A DNA stretch of 64,000 nt from the NCBI GenBank assembly GCA_001051155.2, contig JYIP02000006.1, forward strand, positions 1 through 64,000. Reading direction: 5' to 3'. The stretch's first letter is position 1. Each line of letters begins with the position of its first letter. Under the pieces are notes generated by a model, which did no database searches, was not told the DNA's origin, and saw only the letters and a list, made by a program, of their open reading frames with translations. Positions 50,201-59,700 of this stretch are shown piece by piece. Source of the DNA: Chrysoporthe austroafricana (lineage: Eukaryota > Ascomycota > Sordariomycetes > Diaporthales > Cryphonectriaceae). The position numbers were made by a program, and so were the translations under genes.

Positions 50201-50852
50201 CATCAATCTTGGACCCGTTGACGACATTGGTCTGATGCAAGGGCAGGATGATTTGCAAAGAAGATTCGACAGCGGCATGTGGTTTCGGATCAACGAGGGT
50301 CTGTTGCGCCGAATCTTTGACTACTCCCTTCTGCAGCAACAGCCAGACCCGCAGGATCGCCTCCGCCCTATCAGCCAGACTCAAATAGTCACCGGGCTGG
50401 CTATTCCCCAGCCTGCGGATAGCGAGCTGCTCCGTGACATGCGTTTTGCGGCCCTGCGAGCCGCCCAAGACCGCGACGAGTGGTCACCTGGACGAGGAGG
50501 AGGAAGCGGAGGCTCTGACGAGGACGCTGAGCTCGCCGCATTCTTCCTCCTCGCTCAATCTGCGAATTCAGACCGCGGCGCTGTTCTGATCGCTGCTGCT
50601 GCTGTCGTTGGGGCGCAGGTGGCGAGGCAGTCACGTCTGACTGAGGCGGTGGACCCGGACCGCCCGCTGTCCCACTACGGCATGGACTCTCTGGCGGCAG
50701 TTGAGCTGCGCAACTGGGTGCGGATGACGCTCAGGGTGGAGCTGACAACGTTGGATGTAGTCAATGCGGCCAGCCTAACAAGGCTGTGTGAAAAGGTGTT
50801 GGATAAGATGGCCCTTGCTGGGAGCAACCAGACAGAAGAGGCTGCCCTCTAG
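44204..50852 (+). CDS. Reducing type I polyketide synthase, 2,099 aa, four introns
   Basis: Exons: 44,204-44,627; 44,693-44,810; 44,915-45,694; 45,805-49,888; 49,959-50,852 (sum 6,300 nt, in frame). Introns begin GTAAGA, GTGCGT, GTGAGT, GTAAAT and end in AG. Each restores a conserved motif, for example GSYTV-DYQDIQ and GGSNC-HVVLDN. Domains: KS (C188 in DTACSGG, H327 in ECHGTGT, H367 in NIGHSEPG); AT (S674 in GHSSGE); DH (H1007 in [13 protein letters not shown]1206 in GLDGCIQ); a C-methyltransferase remnant whose SAM loop is degenerate (VLEFDLTAG near 1344-1352); a structural pseudo-KR; KR ([10 protein letters not shown] at 1719-1728, S1847, Y1860, N1864); ACP (S2046 in GMDSLAAVE). No enoyl reductase lies between pseudo-KR and KR, and no thioesterase or reductase follows the ACP. 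It should therefore make a beta-hydroxylated/unsaturated, probably unmethylated chain unless a trans-ER acts. Cytosolic. Confidence 0.93.
44628..44692 (+). other. PKS intron 1
   Basis: 65 bp, GTAAGA..TTTCCAG, within KS. Splicing joins a split Asp codon and gives GSYTVDYQDIQ. Confidence 0.88.
44811..44914 (+). other. PKS intron 2
   Basis: 104 bp, GTGCGT..CCGATAG, just before the KS active-site segment. Splicing gives [15 protein letters not shown]. Confidence 0.85.
45695..45804 (+). other. PKS intron 3
   Basis: 110 bp, GTGAGT..CCAATAG, at the KS end. Only this acceptor restores the conserved HVVLD after GGSNC; the nearer AG at 45,770 gives a frame that stops. Confidence 0.82.
49889..49958 (+). 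other. PKS intron 4
   Basis: 70 bp, GTAAAT..CGACAG, inside KR. Joins AAVLR to DRPFEAMSH. Confidence 0.88.
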
Positions 50853-52003
50853 AATTAGTGGCCAAACAGCCCTGAGGCCTGAGGGACCTAAATCAGAGCA
50901 GCCAAATCGGAGCAATTATAAGTATAGAGAGTCATATATTCGTCGTCTCCGTCAGTACTATGTAGCATAATAGAAAGAAGCTCTTTACACCATGCTTTGT
51001 GAAGGGTTGTTGAGCAAGGTTCAGCCGATGTCAACAAGTTGACCCTTGTTGAACAAGATGCTGTTGATGGAGTTGCGGGGAACAAATTGCGGCACAGGTT
51101 AGGATTAAGGATTCTGCTGCCTAGAACACTCATTGTTGCCTGCGCTACTGCCTGCGGAAGAAGGTGTCACGATAAAGTTCGGAACCAAGTATCCGCGATG
51201 TCATGTAGAGAAAATATGTGGGCCTCGTCAAGCGACAGATACTTCACTAAGTAATTGCTCAAAGCGATCTATGGGCATTATATAACTGGACAAAGGAACG
51301 GCTGATCGGAAAAGAGATTAGAAGTACAAGAAAGGCACACCAATACAACAGGATTCGTGATAGAAGGCTTATTCAGTTTATACTTTAGACAACACTGAGA
51401 TTCTGGATTCTTGTTTCGTTTATATGGATTCGTTCGACGTCCAGCAATAGTAAAACGAGAGGAAGAGACGGACAATGGATCTGAATATACTATTGACAAA
51501 AGGTGCTGAAAGCGGACTTCGGGAGAGAGCAGGTCAAAAGCAGGTTGGAAAGTAGGAAATGCACCACATGCGTCGTTCACCCCTCGACAAGTGTATAGGG
51601 ATGCAGTTATAGCTTGTCAGATTTCCCCGAGCCTAGGCATACTGGAATCCAGGACATCTCAACATGCGCCCCCTGGGTCATGATAACTGGAGTGGCACAG
51701 AACTGTGGAAGAGGCGCATGGTAGCGCGTCTTAATAGAAATGACGAAACATCGGCCCAATGTCGGACATTCGGCAAGACAATTAGTTTTGCATAACAAGT
51801 CAACGATGAATAATGCAGACACGAGGAAGCCGCTTACATCTTTTAAGGCTTGTGTCAGCCAACCAACAGCAGCGGGATTACCGATTCCTGACCGCTGAGC
51901 GTTCCAACCTGTTCCCCTTATTCCCGGAGCCAGTTAGGGCACTTCAACCCACAATCCTTCCTTTACATTCAATTCAGGCTCAAGCCTACATGCGCCCTCC
52001 ACA
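50853..52003. other. Intergenic region between PKS and MFS gene
   Basis: 1.15 kb of ordinary composition. Frames of up to 100 codons (for example 51,278-51,580 minus) have no recognisable features. Presumably PKS 3' UTR and MFS promoter. Confidence 0.5.
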
Positions 52004-54310
52004 ATGGCTCAAAAAAAGGAACATATCAACCTTTCAACAAAGTCTGCTCATCCGGATGCTGGAAGACATATCAGCAGCATTCACCCCCGGTCAGGTGCTT
52101 CGGAGGCAATCGGCAGTGAACAGGGCCGGGAATGGGTGACCGGCTTCCGACTTACTGTGCTTTGTGTCAGCATTACTCTTGCTGCCTTCTTGGTGTTGAT
52201 GGACACCCAAGTGGTCTCAACAGTACGGTGGAAACCTAGTCAAACCCTTCTTACGGATTGTGAAGTACTGATACTCACTCTGCGCTGCGTTTTTCAAGGC
52301 CATCCCTCAAATCACAGATGAGTTCCATTCGCTGAGCGACATGGGGTGGTATGGATCTGCCTACACGCTTGCAAGGTAAGCGACCTTGACACCGCCTTTA
52401 CGCTTCTTGCTTGAGAGCATCTCTGATATGGGCACTTCCAGCGCCACCTTGACTTTGCTGGCTGGTAAATTGTACCATCTATTTCGCCTGAAGGTTTGGA
52501 GAAATCGTCCTCGATTGTCGTAGTCTGCGAGGGAACATGCTGACAACGAGTTAACGACAGTGGGTGTTTGTTGCCTTCTTCCTGTTATTTGAAATAGGTT
52601 CAGCCGTCTGCGGAGCTGCTCAATCATCCAGCATGTTTGTCGGCGGTCGAGTAATTGCAGGACTCGGAGGGGCTGGCATTGTCAGCGGATCCATCACTAT
52701 CATCTCAGCTGCAGTTCCCTTGGAGAGGCGTCCACGTGAGTCAAACACACGTCCTAAGCTGAATGGAGTTGAGCTTCGGTCCCCTGAGTCCAAACCTTGC
52801 TGATTTATTCTTCGCCTTTCGTGGCCAGCCATCATCGGAATCATGTTAGGACGTGAGTGACCAACAAATGATCTGGCAAGCTAGGGTACCTGCGTTCCAG
52901 GTATGAAATTCGTACTGACTATATTATCGCTATTCCAGTTGCTCAGACTGGCACAGCGCTGGGACCAGTGATCGGAGGAGCATTCACAAGTGGATATACA
53001 TGGAGGTGGTGTAAGTTTCTCCCTTCGTGTGCACGCCGATCCAGCCACTTAGTACATGGCCAGGTTTCTACGTCAATTTACCCCTTGCCGCTTTGGTCTT
53101 CCCTCCAATCCTTCTCCTCCGCCTCCCAGAGCAGGCTCTGAAGGAAAAGCCTCTCAAGATTCTTCCATGTCTCCCCTCTCATTTAGATCTTTTGGGATTT
53201 GCTCTCTTCGCGCCCGCAGTCGTTATGCTGCTTTTAGCGTTGCAATTCGGCGGCAACCAGTTCCCTTGGAACGCTCCTCAGGTGATCGGACTGTTTTGCG
53301 GGGCGGGGGCCACCTGTATCACCTGGGTGGCTTGGAACTACTACAGGAAAGATGGTGCCTTGGTCCCCGTATCTTTGGTCCGCCGACGACCCGTCTGGAC
53401 CAGCGCACTCAACTACTCCATGCTCACGGCGGTGTGGTTCGGCACAGGATATTACCTGCCCATCTACTTCCAAGCCGTTGCTGACATGAGTGCCATCATG
53501 AGCGGCGTCAATATGCTGCCGAACATTCTTATGCAGCTTTTGTTCGTCGTTCTCTCTGGGTTTCTTGGTAAGAGTCATCATCCTGAGTGCCATGGAATGA
53601 GATGGAACAAACGTCGACCTTGCCTAATCTCTGTACTACCAGTGCCGAAAATTGGTCGCGTGCCGCCCTTCGCTATTGTATCAGCCGTACTGGCTACTAT
53701 CGGCGCAGGGCTTTTCTCAATGCTACAGCCATACACCGGGACCGCGACAAGGGTAGGATTCCAGACTATCGCAGGCACTGGGTTCGGGCTTGGTCTTCAG
53801 ATGGTATGCTAAACACTTTTATTGTTCCCTCCCCACTTGAGTTGGCCTCTTCATATGCTAAGAATCCGCTTTTTTCCTTGAACCTTTTAACAGCCCGTTA
53901 TCTCGGTCCAAAACTCCCTCACCGGCAATGAGCTCGCAGTCGCAATGGCCTTCCTGATTTGGGCGCAGAACATGGGCCCCACCATCTTTTTGGTGCTTTT
54001 CAATACAGTCTTGAACAATAGCCTCAAACAACAATTGCAAATGTTCGCCCCAGACGTCGACAGCGGGGCAGTCATCCAAGCCGGAATGACACGGTTTCGT
54101 TCCGTCGTCGGAGATGACGACCTCCCCGGCGTGTTACACGCGTACTCCAATAGTATTGACCGAGTGTTCTACCTTGCTGTCGGGGCTGGCGTTCTGGCAT
54201 TTGTGTCTGCCCTCGGCATGAATTGGAAAGATCTTCGGGAGGTAGACGAGAGCGCGCCGGGCTCTATGACGGCCGGTAGAGAGCGGGATGCCTTGAAAGA
54301 GTTGTTTTGA
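52004..54310 (+). CDS. MFS exporter (DHA2/14-spanner type), 566 aa, eight introns
   Basis: Exons: 52,004-52,222; 52,299-52,375; 52,442-52,493; 52,561-52,735; 52,829-52,852; 52,939-53,010; 53,064-53,567; 53,643-53,803; 53,894-54,310 (sum 1,701 nt, in frame; one micro-exon of 24 nt). All introns are GT..AG, 53-93 bp. After a hydrophilic N-terminus of ~45 residues come membrane segments with the family motifs [18 protein letters not shown] (motif D1), [27 protein letters not shown] and an antiporter-type [19 protein letters not shown] (motif C). This fits the fungal drug/toxin H+ antiporters found in toxin and polyketide clusters. The last gene of the island, it probably exports the polyketide and may confer self-protection. 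It ends 1 kb before the AT-rich DNA. Confidence 0.9.
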
Positions 54311-55306
54311 TGACGTGTGGTTGGTCAGCATTCCCTTGCCAACTGGACAGTTGTGGACATACTGTCGACTTGAGACTTTTTAAATGACCCCGCAGTGGCA
54401 CATTGAGCCCAAGGACCCCGACGGTATTCAGGAAGTTTTCGGGGAAAAGAGGGAAAGTTGGACTGGCTTGTCCATTTATAACAGACTAAGCTTAGGACTT
54501 GCTGTAATACAGTATGATCCCAATCTCGAATCCGTCCTCGCCGTTCTCTCCTCACGAAAACGTTGATTCAACTCTTCGCGAAACGATCAAGAGCCCTACA
54601 TGCAGGGCACCTAGGCAGCAATCTACTTCTGCACTTTGATATTCCAGACATTTATCATCGCTCAACACTGACTACATGAAGCGCATTGGCTGGGATGTCA
54701 ATGTTTCAAATCAAATTGTGACCGCACAATACACTGCTGTTTTTTGACGGCTGGGAGAGCTCGAGATTCGTTGGTGGATCGTGTCTGTGGTTGAAGCAGT
54801 CCACACTATGTCCCCCTTGCTTTGCTCTTTAGACAAATGCCACAAGTCTCGCCGGTGCACCAAAGCTGCTTGCAGCCGTGAATATTTCTCGGTATTAGAC
54901 CAATATCCTGATTACCGCAAGACCCTAGCTCACTTCTGCAGGATTCGTGCTCTTGCTGGGAACGGGAATTTAAGGTGGATAGATGCTCATCTGGATAATG
55001 TCTGCTTGTACGAAAGCTGCAGCTAGCAGCAAAAACATCAGCGAAGCAAAACTGACAAATTTGCTTTTCTAAAGAAGAATTGATTTACAAATACGATATA
55101 TGTAACGTGATTTACCACTCAGCAAGTCAATTTTCCAACATCCATACCACTTAAAACTTCAACACGTCACAATACACTAAATGCGCAATGTCAGTCCAAA
55201 TACAAGAAGCCTGAATAATCTTAGTGATCAAAGCGATTCTAAAGGCGTGAAAAAAACTATGCTAGCAACGCGCTGCCAAGATATACAGTAAGTCAAAGCA
55301 CCTATA
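54311..55306. other. Right flank of the gene island, no gene recognised
   Basis: Ordinary to mildly AT-rich composition. An 81-codon frame at 54,781-55,026 has six Cys but no family match and no visible introns; I do not call it a gene. Confidence 0.45.
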
Positions 55307-56051
55307 AGTGGGCCACCCCTATTAGTAGGCCACTCTGGCCAGCTATACCGCCAATTTAACCACCCCTATATACTTTTTATTTTCTTTACCATTTTCTATT
55401 CAAATAACTTTATATTTTTATAATATATCCATTATTGAGCAATAAAACCATATACAGAAAATGAAATTTATCAGGCCTTTAAGGCTATCAGAAAAAGCCA
55501 GTTTATACGGAAAGCCTTAATCGAATAAGGGGTTCCGAAAACTATTCTTTAATATCGCCTTGCTAAGAAGGAATGCCGTAAAATAGCTTATAAATCAAGA
55601 TAAAAGCTTTCTATTAACTAAGAATAACGGATAGCTGAATGGGTTCTTTTGCAAGAAAGCTTAAGGCTTTCGCTTAGCTATTCAAATTTTAGAATCTTTG
55701 CTTAGAAAATTCTATCTATTAGAGGAAACCTTTAATCTCTAAAGAAGAAATAAGCTAAATCTTTTTTACGGCAAAATTCAAGCATATAAGTTAGAAAGGC
55801 TTGTCGGATTGCTTTAGCTCGGACTAATAAGGCTATAATTAAAATAATTTAATATTGGTTCCGCTTATTCGATATGCTTTGCTTTCAGCCAATTAAGCTA
55901 GCTAACTGATAGAATATGAACAAAGCTAGAATAATTGAAAGCCAAAAAGAGAATGGCTTAGTTCTGGGAAGGTTTTCTTTACGTCCGATATTTAAAAAAG
56001 AACCTGGTTTTCGAACTTGGACTTCTTTTCTCGAATGCATATCAGCTGCCG
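55307..56051 (+). mobile_element. Fot1/pogo-like DNA transposon, 5' fragment
   Basis: Begins after a TA dinucleotide with AAGTGGGCCACCCCTATT, typical of terminal repeats of fungal pogo-type elements. From about 55,455 a plus frame shows the pogo N-terminal helix-turn-helix region (YTENEIYQAFKAIRKSQFI), CENP-B-like part (ILSIRGN) and the start of the DDE domain, where NMDE reads NMNK and the first catalytic Asp is Asn. Then come GLVLGR and RTWTSFLECISA. Gln codons are TAA/TAG. It is cut at 56,052 by an LTR; the remaining DDE domain and 3' end are absent. Confidence 0.82.
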
Positions 56052-56454
56052 TGTTATAAACCACTTGGAACCCGCTCCGGCCGCAGGGCGTTAGGAGCAA
56101 AACCCCGCTTGGAAACAGCTTATATAAGCATAAGGGTTAGGGTATGGACTGACAGGACTGCTATCGGTTCAGCCGACTCTATAAGGACCGATACTGTCGG
56201 TATCGATCCTTATAGTCCAGAACTGAAAAGCTGAATATATAAAAACTAAATATTTACCAGATAATTACTTATAGCTCTTTAATTGTCAATTTAAGTATTA
56301 TTTTAACTATAAGTAATAGCTTTATAGCTTATAAACCTTTTGCATTTATAAATTTAGTATATTTTTTTATTTAAAGCTATATTTAATACCGCTTTTGCTA
56401 ATATAAACCTTTTCGATTTTATAGTATTTCTAAATCGTTATAATATTTATAATA
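56052..56454 (+). repeat. Element H 5' LTR (plus)
   Basis: 403 bp, TGTTATAAACC..TTTATAATA. It contains AAGGGTTAGGGTA (56,132-56,144), a near-palindromic ACCGATACTGTCGGTATCGAT (about 56,186) and the common CCAGAACTGAAAAGCTGAATATATAA. Followed by 79 bp of internal sequence, then a solo LTR. Confidence 0.88.
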
Positions 56455-56533
56455 TTTTAATAATTCTTATTTAAGAACGGTTTAATATATACCTTTTAAA
56501 TAATAAGGAAATATAATAGCTTTTCAGACGCTT

Positions 56534-56937
56534 TATTATAAACGCTATAGCGGTCCGAAAATACTATAAAGTTAAAAGAGTTTATATTAGCAAGAGCAGT
56601 ATTAAATATAGCTTTAAATAAGAAAATATATTAAATTTACAAGTATAAAGAGTTTATAAGCTATAAGGCTATTACTTATAATTAAAATAATACTTAAATT
56701 AATAATTGAAAAGCTATAATAATTTATTTAGCAAATATTTCGTTTTTATATATTTAGCTTTTCAGTTTTAGCTTATTTGCTTATTTAATAAACTAGTAAA
56801 TATAGCTTATTAGCTTACTTAATAATACGGTAATCCTTATTTTATTTAACCCTAACCCTTGCTTACGTAAATATTGCAATGGACCTTACTTGCTTGTCTT
56901 CCCGTAGCCGGAACGGGTTTGAAAGCAGGTTATAATA
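56534..56937 (-). repeat. Solo LTR with perfect 5-bp target duplication
   Basis: 404 bp in minus orientation inside element H's leader. It is flanked by CGCTT on both sides (56,529-56,533 and 56,938-56,942). No internal sequence follows, so it is a solo LTR left by recombination. Contains AACCCTAACCC (56,848-56,858) on the plus strand. Confidence 0.9.
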
Positions 56938-57837
56938 CGCTTACTTTTTCGATTAATAGCAATAACGGCTTTAAACTTATAGAAATCGTAAAAGCCTTCC
57001 AAGAATACATTTAGCAGCTCGAAACTATAACTAATACTAAAATCTATAAAATAAATAAACTTACTTTTTATAAAAGAAATAAAACAATATTCCAGTCTTT
57101 TATTATTTAATATAAAGCTTATTTTATGCATAATTATATTCAATTCTTAATAGAAAAAAGCAAAATTATCCTTATAAGTACTTGCTTAAAAGGCGATATT
57201 TTAATATAATACGAATTAGCGTTCCGTAATTATTTTAATAATCAAGCTTATTTTGAAAACCGGGAATTCAAAATCAAAAAAATCCTTAATTCCTTTAACG
57301 GTTTCGAAAAAGCTATTAAGAAAGCTTATAGCAACTTAAATAAAAAACGAATAGCGGAATAATAATTAATTAATCTATAATAAATATAATTAGTTTTAGC
57401 TTATTTTGCTAAATTTAAGCACATTTGTATATATTTTAATTAAAATAATAAATTTATAATATTTCAATTTTATTAAGAATTTAAAGAAAGAATAAAGGAT
57501 AAATTTTCTAAAATTAATAAACCCGATAACTTTTCGGAATTCGTAATAATAGCTATACGTATCGATAATAAATTTTTCGAAAGGTTTTAAAAAAAAAAGA
57601 TATAAAAGAAAAAGCCAATTATAAATATTATAATTTATTGCTAATAACGAACGAAAATATAAATACTAACCTTACCGAAATAATAATAATTAGCAATATG
57701 CAAATATTATATAAAATAGCAATATATATACAAAACTTATAGAAATTAATATTTTAATTAAAAGCTAAAAAAATAGAATTATTTGCTATAATTATAGCAA
57801 ATAAAAATATATTGCATATAAATATAAATAATTAAAG
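56938..57837 (+). pseudogene. Element H gag
   Basis: Continuation of element H behind the solo LTR. Aligns with gag of element F in reverse complement. The zinc knuckle near 57,780 has lost its first Cys pattern. Ends at the T-family repeat. Open pieces such as 56,886-57,143 (minus) are shadows. Confidence 0.72.
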
Positions 57838-58175
57838 AAATTATTAGCTAAGTTTAATTACGTATATAGTAAATCGGTTTCGATTTGCTATTTATTATTA
57901 TATTTATTTAAAAGGAAAGAAAGAAAAAAAGCTATAAGCAATAATTAAAGCGTAAAAATAGCTTTAACTTTAATATACAAGCTATATTTTAACCCGTGCT
58001 TATATGCTAAAATAAATAGCTTTAGCTGTTTTATACTAGCTATTTTATACTAGCAGTTTTTTCTTTTCTTATAATGCTTTCTTTTTTTCCCTTTTACGGC
58101 TTATTTACGAATTTTTCTATACGAACTATAAGCTAATTGCTATTAATAAAGCGTTTTAATATTCTATTTAATACT
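57838..58175 (+). repeat. T-family repeat, interrupted by element B
   Basis: Matches the reverse complement of about 1,962-2,295. The match would continue at the left copy beyond the point where element B's LTR begins (58,176), so B inserted into a T copy. Its nature is unknown; poly-purine/pyrimidine runs are present (GAAAGAAAGAAAAAAAG). Confidence 0.7.
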
Positions 58176-58616
58176 TGTTATAACCCAATAAGAAACCAGG
58201 GTTGCAAAAGCAAAAACTGGCAGCCAAGCGCCTTATCCTTATTCCCATTCAAAAAGAACCCTTATAAGCATTAACCCGGAATTAAAGTTAGATAAGATAA
58301 AGATTACTAAATTATTAAGTAATCCAGTAAGCCAGGATTGCCGGATTATTTAATAAGCTAGTAATCCAGAACTGAAAAGCTAAATATATAAAGATAAGAT
58401 ATTTACTAAGTAAACTATTATAGCTTTTCAGTTGTGAATTTAAGTATTATTTAAACCTTATTATATTTTCAAGTAATAGCTATATTAGCTAATAAATATT
58501 TCGAATATTTGCTTGAATAAATTTCCGGTATTTAAAGCTATACTTAATACTGTCTTTGCTAGCATAAACCCTTTGACTTTGCAATTTATTTTAGGATTAC
58601 TATAATATTTATAATA
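58176..58616 (+). repeat. Element B 5' LTR
   Basis: 441 bp, starting TGTTATAACCCAATAAG and ending TTATAATA. Retains the canonical TG start. U3 has the AGGATTGCCGGATTATT-type module, as in elements E and G. Confidence 0.9.
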
Positions 58617-59700
58617 TTTTTACGACTTTTATTTAGAAACAGTTTAATATATACCCTTTAAGCAATATTAGGAAATATAATAGCGCTTTAAATTCTGTCT
58701 TTTTCTAGCAACCAAGTTCCGCAAGAAAAAGCCTTAACTATCTTTATTAACGAGCAGTTTTAATAATAGAATATAGCCCTTTATTAATAGCTTGAAGAAA
58801 TCAGGAACGAAATTATTCGCTTTAATGCCTTTTAATAAGTTAAAGCTTTTAAGCTCGATAAGCCCGGGCCTTATAAAAGCATTTGCGGAAACCTTTAAGC
58901 CTTCTTAACTTAATTCAAAGCCTACTTTAAATATTATAATATCCAGTTCAGGACTATTTACAATAAAATCGATTTTGCAAGAAACCGCTTTAAAAGGATA
59001 GCCTTTCAATAATAAGAATTAACTTTCTGTAACTATCTGAATAATAACGAAAATTTCCGTTCTGAAAATACCAAGAGCATTTTTCAGCATTATGCCAATT
59101 TTGAATCGGCTTTTATTAAAACTTTTGGAAACTCGGATAAAAGACGTATCGCAATACGGCAATTAGAAGCATTTCGACAAACTGGTTTAGCTGCGGACTA
59201 TATAGCTAAGTTCAAATAAATTATCGCTTATCTTGATTACGAAAACAAACCTTTTATAAATGCTTATTATGCAAGACTTAAGGAAAAAGTTAAAGACGAA
59301 TTTTATAAGGAAAATTAATTCGAAAAATTCAGTAAGTTTATTAATAAAGCAGTCCGTATCGATAATCGGCTTTATAAGCGGCGCTAATAATAATAGAAAA
59401 ACTATAATAGCGTTCCGAGATATTAATTTAATTCCGAAAAGCGCAAATTCTAGCAGAAAACCCGGAATAATATAGCTTATTCAGGCATAATATATGCTAG
59501 CCTTATAAAATTGGATACCCTTATACGGGAATAGCGCAAAGGGATTACTTGCTATAATTGTAGCAAGAAAGGCTATATCGTATGCAATTGCTATTAAGAA
59601 AAGAAGAAACGAGATTGGAAACCAGTTCCGGAAAAATAGGTTAATATCGCTTGGCAATAAATACTCAATTAGCTAAGCAACAATATTCTATTAAAGCAAG
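58617..59700 (+). pseudogene. Element B gag
   Basis: Collinear with element A gag. The zinc knuckle near 59,541-59,585 reads C-x2-C-x4-Y-x4-C, so the His is Tyr here too. Frames are broken by stops. Confidence 0.85.

Noticed and set aside
51278..51580. 100-codon minus-strand frame between PKS and MFS
   Set aside because: No motif, composition not distinct from the intergenic DNA, no partner exon found.
54781..55026. 81-codon Cys-containing frame as a small secreted protein
   Set aside because: No signal peptide at its start and no family match; in a non-coding flank such a frame is expected by chance.
55885..56100. 71-codon minus frame
   Set aside because: Antisense shadow of the pogo-like transposase and the following LTR.
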